From Rhodocollybia butyracea (Eukaryota; Basidiomycota; Agaricomycetes; Agaricales; Omphalotaceae), in contig JADNRY010000064.1 of the NCBI GenBank assembly GCA_015501585.1, positions 1-64,000 on the forward strand: a DNA stretch of 64,000 nt. Direction: 5' to 3'. Shown piece after piece: positions 46,419 through 58,269 of this stretch. How positions within the stretch are numbered: position 1 is the stretch's first letter; every line of letters begins with the position of its first letter. The notes below the pieces were generated by a model. The model saw only the letters and a list, made by a program, of their open reading frames with translations. It had not been told where the DNA came from and did no database searches. A program made the translations under genes and the position numbers.

Positions 46419-48412
46419 TGCTCAAGATGGTAAACAGTTACGCACGGCTCTACCGCGGTTGGAATAACTGAATGATGAAAACCTACATTCCTTTTGAAGA
46501 GAGGTACCATACCCACGACCGACTTGGACTTCAAAACTTCAAAGCACCAATGTCAGTGGGTTCTGGACGAGAAAAATATCTCGTCCTACGACGCCGTCTA
46601 CTCGCCGAGTTTGGGACTTGTATCATATGTGTTCTCTCCTCGCCCTTGAGAAACACTACTACTTAGATAGCAGTCGAAGTGAGCGAATGGTAAATCCGAG
46701 TCCGCCTGCTCTGATCATAGCTGATGAGATTGGCATCTGAGATTGACTGTTCCAAGTGCACAACTGTACCTAACTGTCGCGCTCAAGTTGACCAGCCGCA
46801 AGAACCTGACGGATTTTCTTTTTACACTGAGTATTCTGACTGTTAAGAACAATCATAAGTTACTTACTGATTGTCATGGGTCTCTTGCCGTAGTGAAAAG
46901 CTTTCCATAAACCCATCGTTCTCTCTAAATGCTCATGCATCATGCCTGAGGCTGCTTGAGGGTGGTACTGTATAAGTGGACATGCTGACAGTCGAACAGA
47001 CAAGAGATGATGATCACGATGCCAAGAGCCAGCGCCAAAATTAATTTTTTTTGGACTCGGAGGAGCAACTTACAATAATCTATCTATCTATCTATCTATC
47101 TATCTATTGGTACTTGAACACGTCAACAGTTTCCGGAGAACTGCAAAGCTTTCTCGGCAACGCTTAAAGAAGCCATCCAACATTGATCAACATTCGCGGG
47201 CCTACATATGCCAGAAGACGATGTTGGAACTTCGATTTTAAAGGCCACGAGAGGCCGGATAGGCTCGCTCGAAATACTTGTGCTCGCTCTTCATCCCTCT
47301 CGAAAATTTTCCTCTTTGACGATGACTACGGTCAGTTTGGTAACATACTCGAGATAGCCCTTAGTTTATTTCAGAGTATCCCGATATTCGCTTTTGGCAC
47401 GCATGTGGAGCATCTGCCATCTAGGAGATGCAAATCCGCGTGTGCCCTCGAAGAACTTTCAATTATAAATGGTGGAATCAGATAACGATGTATTTTGTAG
47501 ATAGGAGCGAGCTTGAGAAAGCAATGAGCTTTCTGTACTACAAGAGCCGCCTGAGAGTGATATGAAACAGTCTTCAAAACCTATTCTGATATGATGTCTT
47601 GTGATCGCAGCTAGAATAAGTACCTAAAATAGAGGTCAAAGCAGAAGATTTCAAGTCCTAATTTGAAATCGGGGGCAGAATTCAAAGAATCGAAGAGATT
47701 CTCAAAATAGATCAGGAGGGCGCCCGCCGTTTTCGGGATTCCTTCACACTGAAAGATTGCTGCGCCAGCGCGTTGAAAGAATAGACTTGAACCAGTCACC
47801 TCAGTGACTCACTGCAATTTTGATGGCTCTTCGGCTCTCTTCGGTCGACTATAATTAAATAGATAGTCCAGGCCGCCGAAACCGGTCTATTGAAGGGACG
47901 ACTCAGAGGATAAATAAAAGTATGTAGCTGATATGAATACACCAGGGGTTTTGACTAGCTTGCCCAACGAGATAAGTAATCAAGTCTGGCGATTGAATCT
48001 AAGCACGTACAAATCATTTGAATGACCGTATCGACGGGATATCCGGAAAGCCACCTTGCTATCATCTAATCTGCATGAGTATAGGTAAGTACTGATGAGT
48101 GCTTATTTGCCCATAACGAAGCAGCGAGCCAAGATTCTTCTTCGCTTTGACTTTGGTTGCCAAGTTGGGAGATCAGGCTGTTCTAGTCTTTCTCGAGGAA
48201 AATGGTACTGGCAAATGAAGCTTCACTTGGAAATGCGACCACACATGACTTGAAATACTGCTCGTGATAGTCGCCTTACGGCCAGTAGGGCCCAATGACC
48301 TCTCCACTAGTCTCCTAGAGATCCTTGTTAAGTCCAGGTTTGTACAACAGTTAAGTTCGAGAGAAGAATCCCTAGTATTGCCAATTATGATTCATTACGC
48401 TCAAGTACATGG
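46419..48412. other. 2.0 kb spacer with a microsatellite
   Basis: Short ORFs only. A tetranucleotide run (atct) of about seven copies lies at 47079-47106. Confidence 0.4.
47079..47106. repeat. (ATCT)n microsatellite
   Basis: About seven perfect tandem copies of atct in a non-coding stretch. Confidence 0.95.
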
Positions 48413-49991
48413 TTACCAAGGTGATAATCGACGAACTAGCTTTCGTTTAACCAGCTGCCTCTTCGACGAGCTTGAGCTAGAGGTGCCACCCAATACATCC
48501 TTTATCCAGGCCAGTGTGCTGCCGTCAGTGTGATACTAGAAATAAAGTTAGAACTCTATGAGTACAGCAGAAATCTGACTTTCTTACCTGCCAAGTCATT
48601 ACTCCAGATTCTAGGTAACAAGAGATTTTATGTTTAGATGAGCATAATCTGAACCGCTAAACACCTACCGTATCCATATTGCTGCTTGGCTTGAGCTAAA
48701 CACTCTGCGAGTTCTGTTGGAGACATGTATCCATTACCAGCATCACCTTTTGTTGTTGGTTTACCGATAACAAGCTTCTCAATCGGGATTCCATTAGCGA
48801 CGATCTCCATAAGAGCAGGATTCTCATCGTTCATCTTAGTAATTAGAGTCTCGCAGGTGGTGTATGCGCTACCCTCTAATGTTGTAGCAAGAAATGAATG
48901 TCTGTTTTACCACTCAAGAACCCGGCGACTTACGGTTGTAGAACTGAACATTATACTAGACAGGAAAAGTAAGCTCTTCTGAGCTGTATCATCGAGAGGC
49001 GCTTACTTACCCAATCGATTAGATCCCCGACTTCCTCATGAACCTTGAGATACGGACCACCATCCTTCTTGAACCTGATTAGTGTATCAGCTTGAATTGT
49101 CATCGGAATGAATGAAAAATGTATACCAAGGAGCAATAGCTGGACAGTTTCATGCGAATGAGATAAATATGTACGTTGAACAAAGGATAAGGTACATACG
49201 GGCATGCGAAATCAGGTATTTTCCTTGAGGCAATTGCTGACGCAAAGCCTTGAGAGTTGACATTTAATCGCACTGAAGAACAGGTCAGAAATAAAACCAT
49301 ACCTTCGTGAATGCTATGACCCAGTCTGCGCCTGGACCCGACCCGTCACCAAAGGCGTCAAAATCCTGTCATTCCATGATTTTAGCTCTATGTGTTATCT
49401 TCAACGAGGAAAGCAATGCACCTCATAATCAACATCTATTTTGGTTTTTAGAAGGTGATGATTTTTTATCAAGGAATCAAAAAACGTACCGACTCCGTGC
49501 ACTCCGTACTGAATCACCCACTGGGCCATGCTATCGGCTACCGTCGTCGCATTCAAACCTTTCGTGGTCGGCGCGTCTTCCCCACCGAAAGCAGAGACCA
49601 TGACCTGTATACCTGCTTGCTCATATTGTTGCAACGTACTCTGTCGATCAGAATCGCTGAGTTGTTCCCATTTCCCAGCAACATTAGAACCATCTCCAGA
49701 GCTGAGCAGGAACGCGAGGTTGAAAATATTGAATCCCTTTATAAGTGTCGTTAGAAACGGGGGATGCTGTCTGTAGGATTTACGAACCTCGATATCCTGG
49801 GGATCAGGAGGTGTAGCTGCTTCATCGTTGTAAACAACGTAATATGGCGCTGAGGAGAGTGAGTGACTGCACAAGACAAGACGCGGTTCTCGCTTACAGG
49901 TATCACGTTTGTGTGGAATAGGCGCGCCGAAAGCAACCTGTACACAAAAGAATCCGGAAAGCGCAAAAGCTAAAGCCGAGAGAGTGAACAT
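48413..49991 (-). CDS. secreted GH18 chitinase-like protein, copy A
   Basis: The exon chain starts at 49991 and ends at the TAA at 48413; about 326 residues with introns of about 45-60 nt. The start MFTLSALAFALSGFFCVQVAFG is a signal peptide, with a HKR processing site after it. The GH18 barrel shows YYVVYNDE, FNIFNLAFLLSSG, VMVSAFGG, the active-site strand HGVDVDYE, ADWVIAFTK, YLISHAPIAPW, YLKVHEEVGDLIDWYNVQFYN, KLVIGKPT and SGVMTWQ. The catalytic Glu is present; the first Asp of the DxxDxDxE motif reads His. GH18 enzymes cut chitin or related polymers outside the cell or in the wall. The C-terminal tail is Ser- then Lys/Arg-rich (KRQLVKRKLVRR), unusual for this family. No frame breaks. A paralogue lies 5.3 kb away. 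Confidence 0.88.
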
Positions 49992-52900
49992 CTTGATCTT
50001 TAACAGTGATTACTGGACCGGCCAGAGGACGAAGATGGACCAGCCGAGGGATTGAAAGTAGACCGGCTACAAGGAGGGAACTCAAGTGGATTTTCCTCAC
50101 GATAGCTGACTTTTATACATCGGAATCGATATCCCTGAAACCCAGCTGAAACTACTGCCAGCGCGTACATGAGGAAGCTAAAGTTGCAATCACAGTTTTA
50201 ATGTTATGCTGTGCCAATGCTTCGCGCTAGCCGCTGTTGTAATTCCGTGCCGAGCATTCATTTTCCTTGGCGTGGGACTGGTTGCGGCTAGCGGAGTTAG
50301 TCCTCTCCTTCTCCTCTCTTGTCCTCAGACTCCTCTTCCTTAGTCGGGGCATACGACTGCATTATGTGGTAGGGTCAGCGTTCTTGATCCCGTTCTTAAC
50401 AAAACAGCAAGCACCTAAGCCTATACGTACACGTACACGTCCTCGCGCCTTCTCGGATCACCATGTATTTTTGGATCGAGCAGAGGGAACAATGGAATGA
50501 CCGACACAGCCGGAGGTATTGAAGAAGTTGAAAGAACGGAATGATGCTCGAAACGTTTGGAGCTTGGTTACATGGGGGTAAGTACCTTCAACTTGCTTGT
50601 TTGGAACCATTCGACCGTTTTGAAATGAGTGCCAACGCCATAGTTCAACGTCAACTATGAAGACTTTCGAGCTCTAATTACCACCTCAGGAGGAAGAGCT
50701 CGAACTTGAGTCATCCAAGAAAAAGCTAGAACGGACCCTTTTTGCTTTGGGGAAGACATTCGATGTGTGCGTGGTGGCAAGAGATCTCAGGATTTGACCC
50801 ACACGTCTCCGAGGAGCTTAACATTCTCCAGCCTACATCAATATCAGCCAGTCTACTGGCCCCGTGTCCACCGATTAATATTACACGAAATAATGACCTT
50901 GAACCCCTCAAAGCAGCGCTCTTCTCCCTTTTGCTCTCACCTTTCCTCCCTTCTGGTTTCGTCGAATGGTACCAACAGATAGCAAAGACTTGTATGAACC
51001 CGGAAACCTGGTTTGGCTTGGATTCACTTCCATACTCCACTCACCAAGATAACTTGAAGAGGAGTATGGTTCATCATTCTATACGTTCCCGAAGTTGATC
51101 CTGATACGCACCACTAGAATCACGGGATGAGACCCGATCACTTCTGCGCGAGCTTCGCTTTGTGAGGAAAGGAATATCGTGTCCGTCGCGTAGCTTCCGG
51201 AAGTCCAGAGACGATCGCTACTTGCAATGAAAATGGCAAACGAATCTTGTACGGTAGAAGAATACTAGGAACAGCGGTACGTTCTTAGGATTAATCGGAG
51301 AAGTACTTATGTCGATTACAACTTTCGCCTTTCCAGGGATATTGGTCCTTAGAGAAGAGAGAAGAGGATGACTGACGTCCAATGGAGAGGGATAACCACA
51401 TCACATAGACCTGGCTGTGTTTGCTACTACAAGTTACTAGTGCAGCAGCCGCTTGCCTGTCAAATATGAACACGTCACATTTCAGTTTCCAAGTTTTGAG
51501 TTTCCGTTGAGCACAGGAGAGCACAGGAGTCGATATTCGTGAAGCGGTGCTCAGAAAGAGTACTTGAGTGCTAGATATGCGGCCAATGGTCTGTGCGCAA
51601 TGCTGTTAAGAGCTATGTAAGATTTACCTCCCATCAATTCTTATTCTTGTATCTCGATTTTGGACCTCTTCTCTTCGCTCTCTTTGACCATTGACCCTCC
51701 TCAAGTCGTGCTAGGTATGTAGGCTGGAGCTTCATCGTGACTGGTGTGTTCTTGCCATCCCCGTTGAGTCTGTACAAAAACCCACGCGTAGCCGTTTAGG
51801 ATAAGAGCTTGAGAGTACTCGTTCCTCCTCAACAATGCTACCTGCATCTAACTTGAAGGGTTCTGGGAGGCCTTGTCTTCAAAATTAAACCAAAAATACA
51901 CACCTTTAGTTCAAGTTCAAGTGGATCCTACTAGTTGAGCCCTACTATTCGCGAGCTTCAATGTCTTCATCATGCTAGTCAAGAAAAGAAGAGAGATCAA
52001 TGCTATCATAGTTGACTTCTTCTCTCTCATCGGCGGCCAATCCTGTCAGTTTCGAAGGATTAACTTTTCTACCAGCCCTTCTGGAGTCCGTCTCGTTGTG
52101 TAGCGCGTTCAACTTCTAGCTCGAGGTAAGACCCTTGCTGTGTATAAACGTTGAGGTGGGTATTTTTTGCTAACTGGCATTGGCACCGGACCTGGAGTTG
52201 CGTTGCTATTGATATTGCTTCAGTCGTCATTGCGGTACGTCTTATCCCTATGAGTGCTTGTCTTCATGTATCTTTTGCTATCTTGCTGCCTGGCACAGGT
52301 GTGGTAAAGTGGCGTACAAACAATGAAGACTTGATCGGCGTGGGTGTATATGAGAGCAGAGAGACATATATCAAGAAGGCAAGAGAGGTCCAGCAGGGTA
52401 TAGGCGTGACAGTTGAGCCTCATACTAGTGTCTGCACCTTAGCAATGAACGGAGTGGGAAGGCAGGTTAACGCACAACGAGCGCTCATCGAGCGCGCGTG
52501 CATTCCGACTTACTCTCCACTTTCTTCGTTGAAAAAGGTGGACAGTACGGGTGTGTTCTTTGTTCCATCCTGTCGTAGGAAAGAGATGGACGTCAGATAT
52601 GCAACATCCATGATTCTGTTCGAATTGGTTTTTAGTTGGCCTTGCGCATTTGTTGAGTGTGAGTTTGATTTTCATGCGTGTGTATGGCACTGAAGTTTCC
52701 TTGTCGCCCATCTATATGTTCTGGCTACCAACGTAAGACATAGTTCTCTGTAAGTTTTTAAAAAAACCAGCGTGCAGATATAAGTATCTAATTTACGATG
52801 AGGTTGTGTTCTATCGCCCATCATCGATCACTGTCTCTCTGACTAGTAGGCAGTGTTCTCGTTGTCACAACATATATAGTTATTGATGGTATAGGCTTGA

Positions 52901-53446
52901 ATTAGTCTCTCAACTCCGATAGACAGTGTTTCAGTAGGAACACTCTAGTTGAGACTTGCTGGGAATGGGAATGGCAACAGTGGCGGCAACGGTAATAAGG
53001 GGGCAAATGAGAAGGAAAGGGCAGTTAAAGGAGAGATGATAGTGACTAGAAATCAAGTTGTGAATCATCATCAAGAACAGAGCAAGTGTTTTCGTTTGGT
53101 TGGTTGGTCGGGCGCGTATTTAACTGTTTGGCACCTAGTTGGTAACCATGTGTGTTAGTTCTTTTTTTCTTACCATCACCTTTTGCCGTGCCACTCTACT
53201 GCTACTTGTCTGTTTTTCTTTGTGTCTATTCGCTGCAGCAACAGACTAATACCTTCGACATAGAGGATACGGAGGGTTTTCCTCTGGAAGATATCCAAAA
53301 AAGCCGCCATATGGTTCTGTGAGGCTTCCTTAATAGTCTTTATTTTCCTTTTTCTTACTTCACTCCGTGAGCCTCCACAACCCCCCCATGAAACGCGTAT
53401 GGCCACAGGAATTCGCTAGTTCCTGACTGGGACATGATACTGGTAT
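49992..53446. other. duplicated flank, no intact gene
   Basis: Short coding-like pieces occur on the plus strand, e.g. LKKLKERNDARNVWSLVTWG (50518-50580) and EEELELESSKKKLERTLFALG (about 50690-50750), and 52151-52693 is open for 180 codons. In the second copy all of these are interrupted or deleted, so they look like relics. Confidence 0.35.
50110..50117 (-). promoter_or_regulatory. TATA box of GH18 copy A
   Basis: TATAAAAG on the minus strand, 126 bp before the start codon; the same element at the same distance precedes copy B. Confidence 0.65.
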
Positions 53447-53689
53447 ATGACTCCGAAGGAATGGCTTGAGGATCGCCGGAGGAAATGGGAGGTTCTAGAG
53501 GCTGAAAGTCGAGAGCTCCTCAAACGAATTCAGGACAAGCTCGATGAAGATTGGGGGGATTTGCCTTATGCTGGAATTAAACCTAATCCTAGTCACGTCC
53601 AGGCTTGTGCAACAGCCAAGTTCGAGAGAAGAGTCCCTAGTATTCCCAATTATGATTCATTACGCTCAAGTATATGGCTACCAAGGTGA
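53447..53689 (+). other. coding-like fragment at the duplication junction
   Basis: An 80-codon ORF whose first 50 residues look like a real helical protein (WLEDRRRKWEVLEAESREL, LLKRIQDKLDEDWG). It then runs antisense into the end of GH18 copy B, where similarity to the left copy begins at about 53560. It is therefore probably an exon remnant cut by the duplication breakpoint. Confidence 0.35.
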
Positions 53690-55282
53690 TAATCGACGAA
53701 CTAGCCTTCGTTTAACCAACTGCCTCTTTGATGAACTTTCGGAGCCAGAAGTGCCACCCAATACACCCTTTATCCAGGCCAGCGTGCTGCCGTCAGTGTG
53801 ATACTGGATATAAAGTTAGAATTCAGTACGAGTACAACAGAAATCTGACTGATTCTTACCTGCCAATTCATTATTCCAGAATCTAGGTAACAAGATTTTG
53901 TGTTTAGCTGAGCATAATCTGAACTGCTAGGCACCCACCATATCCATATTGCTGCTTGGCTTGAGCTAAACAGTTTGCGAGATCTGTTGGAGACATGTAC
54001 CCACTACCAGCATCAGCTGATGATGTTGGTTTACCAATAACAAGCTTCTCGATTGGGACTCCATTAGCGACGATCTCCATAAGAGCAGGATTATTAGTGT
54101 CGTTCATCGTGGTAATTAGAGCGTCACAGGTGGTGTATGCGCTACCCTCTAATGTTGTAATAAGAAATCAATGTCTGTATCAACACTCAAGAGCCCGGCG
54201 ACTTACGGTTGTAGAACTGGACGTTATACTAGATAGAAAAAATAAGCCCTTCAAGAAGTTCTGAGCGGTGTTATCGAGAGGCGCTTACTTACCCAATCGA
54301 TTAGATCCCCAACTTCCTGGTGGATCTTAAGATACGGGCCACCATCTGTCTTGAACCTGATTAGCATATCAGCTTGAATGGTCACCGGAAAGAATGAAAA
54401 ATGTGTACCAAGGAGCAATAGCTGAGCAGTTTCATGCGAATGAGATGAATATGTACATTGAACAAATGACAAGGGAACATACGGGCATGCGAAATCAGGT
54501 ACTTTCCTTGAGGCAACTGTTGACGCAAAGCCTTGGGAGTTGACATTTAATCGCACTGAAGAACAAGACAGAAATAAAACCGTACCTTCATGAATGCTAT
54601 GACCCAGTCTGCACCTGGACCTGACCCGTCACCAAAGGCGGCAAAATCCTGTCATTCCACGATTTTAGCTCTGGGTGTTATCTTCAACGATGAAAGCAAT
54701 GCACCTCATAATCAACATCTATTTGGTCTTAGAAGGTGATAATTTCTATCAAGGAAACCAAAAACATACCGACTCCGTGCACTCCGTACTGAATCACCCA
54801 CTGGGCCATGCTATCGGCTACTGCCGTCGCGTTCAAACCGTTCGTAGTCGGTGCGTCTTCCCCACCGAAAGCGGAGACCATGATCTGTATACCTGCTTGC
54901 TCGTATTGTTGCAACGTACTCTGTCGATCGGAATCGCTGAGTTGTTCCCATTTCCCAGCAACATCAGAACCATTTCCAGAGCTGAGCAGGAACGCGAGGT
55001 TGACCATATTGAATGGCTTTTTAAGTTTATAAGTGTCGTTAGAAACGGGGGATGATGTCTGTAGGTAATACTACGAACCTCGATATCCTGGGGATCAGGA
55101 GGTGTAGCTGCTTCATCGTTGTAAGTAACATAATATGGCGCTGAGGAGAGTGAGTGAATGCACAAGACACGACGCGGTTCTCGCTTACAGGTGTCACGTT
55201 TGTGTGGGATAGGCGCGCCGAGGGTAATTTGTACACAAAAGAATCCGGAAAGCACAAAAGCTAAAGCCGAGAGAGTGAACAT
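53678..55282 (-). CDS. secreted GH18 chitinase-like protein, copy B
   Basis: Same exon chain as copy A, from ATG at 55282 to TAG at 53678, about 328 residues, with every splice site kept. The signal peptide is MFTLSALAFVLSGFFCVQITLG. Differences are scattered: PFNMVNLAFLL for FNIFNLAFLL, FAAFGDGSG for FDAFGDGSG, DSGIMNWQ for ESGVMTWQ, KTDGGPYLKIHQEV for KKDGGPYLKVHEEV. The active-site strand again reads HGVDVDYE, with the catalytic Glu kept and His for the first Asp. The change MTWQ to MNWQ lies near the barrel's substrate-binding end. Both copies look functional, so this is a recent duplication rather than a decayed one. The role is as for copy A. Confidence 0.87.
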
Positions 55283-55400
55283 CTTGATCTTTAACAGTGA
55301 ATACTGGACCGGCCAGAAGACGAAGATGGACCGGCCGAGGGATTGAAAGTAGACCGGCTACAAGGAGGGATCTCAAGTAAATTCTCCTCAGAATAGTTGA

Positions 55401-55408
55401 CTTTTATA
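55401..55408 (-). promoter_or_regulatory. TATA box of GH18 copy B
   Basis: TATAAAAG on the minus strand, 126 bp before the start codon, as in copy A. Confidence 0.65.
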
Positions 55409-57620
55409 CATCGGAATCGATATATGAAACTACTGCCAGTGCGTACAAGTTGCATGAAAGTTGCAATCACAGTTTTGATCTCGTCGATTTTGCTGTGCCT
55501 GCCAAGTGCCTGCCATTTACGTAGCGCTTAGCCGCGGCTGTAATTCCGTGCCGAAGTTTCTCTTCCTCTCCTCTTTTGTCCTCAGACTGAGACCCTTCCT
55601 CTTCCTTAATCGGGCATGTGACTGCATTATGCGAGTGAGAGGGTCAGTGTTATTGGCCGTATGCATGGCCTTCCTCCCGTTCGGATTGCTTAACAGAACA
55701 GCCAGCACCTGCGACCTCACGCCTGCTCGGATCACCGTTTATTTTTGAAGAGGGAACGATAGGGACCGATGGAATGACACAGCCGGAAAACCCACTGAAG
55801 AACGGGATGATGCTCGAAACGTTAGGAGCTTGGTTACATCCAACTTGCCCGCCTGGGACCATTCTCCTGTTTCGAAATGCTGAGGTGCCAACGTCATTAT
55901 TCTTAGGCCTCAAGGCCTCAGGAGGAAGACCTTGATGCAAGAAATGGCTAGAACAGATCCTTCTTGCTTTGGGAAAGACCTTCGCAAGAGATCTCTGGAT
56001 TTGACCCCCGCGTCGTCGAAGAGCTCAACTTTCTCTAGTCTATAGCCGGTCTAATGTCCTAATGTCCACCGATGTCTACATAGAATACTGACCTTCTCGA
56101 TCCTCTCGAAGCGGTCTTCTGCTCTCACCTCTGACTCAACTATGAAGAGGAGCCCAGTTTGTCATTTTAGCTGATCCTGATGCACAATCACGGGATGAAC
56201 TCGATGAAACCTGATAACTTCTGCACAAGCTTTGCTCTGCGAAGAGTATCGTGTCTGACGCGTGGCTTCCGGCAGTCCAGAGTTTACCACTTGTATGACA
56301 GTACTAGGAACAACGGTGCGTTCTTAAGGATTTTTAGGAGAACTTATAATCCATTACAACTTTCGTCTTTTTAGGTATATCAGACCCGAGGGAAGCGAGG
56401 AGATGATGACAGACGTTGGATTGTGATTACTTGGCTGTGTTTGCTACCACAAGTTGCAGCCATTTGCGTGTTGAACATGATACGCGACGTCACATTTCGA
56501 TAATATACTATACATAGTTTTCTAAGTTTGAGTTTCCATTGAGCACAGGAGTCGATATTTGTGAAGCGGTGCGAAGAAAAAACAGCCGAGTGCCAGATAT
56601 GGGATGGCCTGTGCGCAATGCTGTCGAGAGCTATGTAGGATTTACCTCCTATCACTTCCTATTCTGCGCCTCGATTTTGGGCCTCTTCTCTTCACTCTCT
56701 ATGACTATCCTCAAGTCAGGTTAAGGATATGGGCTGTGTTCTAGTTCGAGGAGATGGGTATTTTTGCTAACTGGCATTGGGCCTGGACGTGGGGTTATTA
56801 ATGTATTGGTACTTCATTTGTTATTGTCGTGCGTGTCATCCCTATGAGTACTTGTCTAGCCATTTTGCTATCTTGTGAATCACGAAGACTTGATCGGCGT
56901 GGATGTATATGAGAGCAGAGACATATAGCTAAGAAGGCAAGAGAAGTCCAGCCTTGAGTTCAGCAGGGGATCGAGAAGAATATGCATGACAGTTGAACCC
57001 TATACTGTCTGCACCTTGGCAGTGAACGGAGTGGGAAGACAGGTTAATGTACAATGAATGCTCATCGAGCGCGCGTGTGAGGATATATCCAATTTTACAA
57101 TGTATCAACTATGTTGTGTTCTATCGCCCATAACCAATTGACACTGTCTCTCTGACTTGGGCAGTGTTCTCGCTGTCACAACATATATAGTTATCGATGG
57201 TACAGGTCTCCCTCAACTCCGATAGACGGCCTTTCGGGTTGAGGCTTGCTGGGCATGGCAATGGCAACAGTGGTAATAAGGAGGAAATGGAAGTTAAAGA
57301 AGAGATGGTTAACTACACTGCAAATAATACAAAGCGCCTTCAGTGCATACACCGTGTCTATCGACGACGTTGTCAGTCTGGAGGCTCAAACCTTTCACAG
57401 CAACGTTGGAGATGTATGCTACCTCAGGTGCAGTGTGCGTAAATGGGGCCTCGCTGGTTAGCCAACAACCAATCAACCAGAGGACTAGATAACTTGGTTG
57501 TAATTTTGAACAATTATTCTATGCAGCTATGCATGCGCTACGTGGGACTCTACTATATTCCGAGAAATTTCAAAGTCAGTGTTAATTAGGATTATTTGAT
57601 GCCTTTGTGGTTCCAACTCT
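55409..57620. other. decayed flank of the right duplication copy
   Basis: Collinear with the left copy but with deletions and stops; no gene supported. The last recognisable shared block ends near 57310. Confidence 0.4.
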
Positions 57621-58269
57621 TCACGCGTAGACGATAGTTTCAATTCCATCGTACTCCTCCATACTCCATGGAGACATCAAGGGAATTTCATCGAACCTCA
57701 AATGAGCAAGCCTTCCCGATCCTGCGTTGAGCCCGAGGCGCAAGATACGATACCTCTCCTTTCTCTCGCTCGCCATGTCCAATTGTCCAAGCACCGGTAT
57801 TTTTTCCTTTGGGATAGTCGATTCAATCTGCTCCCCAGAATTGATAGATTTTTGTCCTTCATCGACCTCTCGCCCAAGCCTCATTACAGCTTCGACCAAT
57901 ACCACATGATCGTCGTTCTCATCAAACTGGATCATTCCACTCTCGAGTTCCTTCTCAACATCGCATATCTTGGATTTAAGTGCATACGAATATGACCTTC
58001 CGCCGTAACAGGAATTGTAGATGATAATTTTTCTCCTTCCATTGGATTTGGCCTGGTGGAATTCACACCCCCACTCTCTGATGGTGTCGTTGACCCTGTA
58101 ACCATATTGCCAAGCTCTGGCGTAGAAATTGAGAAATTCAGCTTTGAGGGCAGCAATGAACTTCTTGGGAGGCAGTACGGGCAGGAGAACGTGATCGGTC
58201 GTTGAAAGCTGAGTGGTCGCGAGGACCCATGTTAGGACGAGGATCGTAGTCGTCGAGTGAATATGACAT
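57621..58269 (-). pseudogene. secreted-type protein of unknown function, start broken by one base
   Basis: From about 58265 to the TGA at 57621 one frame stays open for 215 codons. It begins with HIHSTTTILVLTWVLATTQL, a typical signal peptide, and continues with KKFIAALKAEFLNFYARAW, IIIYNSCYGGRSYSYALKSK and LGQLDMASERKERYRILRLG. No ATG occurs in this frame until codon 110. The ATG expected from context (58269, about 40 bp after a TATAAA) is one base out of frame with it. Either a one-base insertion after the start inactivated the gene, or an intron splits the start codon, or the assembly has an error. No domain is recognised. Confidence 0.5.

Larger units (their letters stand above)
48300..53100. 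repeat. tandem segmental duplication, left copy
   Basis: The order of recognisable blocks is the same as in 53560-57310: the chitinase 3' flank (tccaggtttgtacaacag at 48333), the gene, its promoter, a decayed block with caggagtcgatattcgtgaa (about 51523), the block gctaactggcattggcacc (about 52169), then ctatcgcccatcatcgatca (about 52811) and gggaatgggaatggcaacag (about 52960). The left copy is about 1 kb longer. Confidence 0.8.
53560..57310. repeat. tandem segmental duplication, right copy
   Basis: Matches 48300-53100 in order and orientation, with several internal deletions. Gene identity is high in exons; flanks are more diverged (e.g. ctatcgcccataaccaattg at about 57121 against ctatcgcccatcatcgatca). 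Confidence 0.8.

Noticed and set aside
52151..52693. 180-codon ORF in the left duplication flank as a gene
   Set aside because: The corresponding part of the right copy has deletions and stops in all frames, and no domain is recognised.
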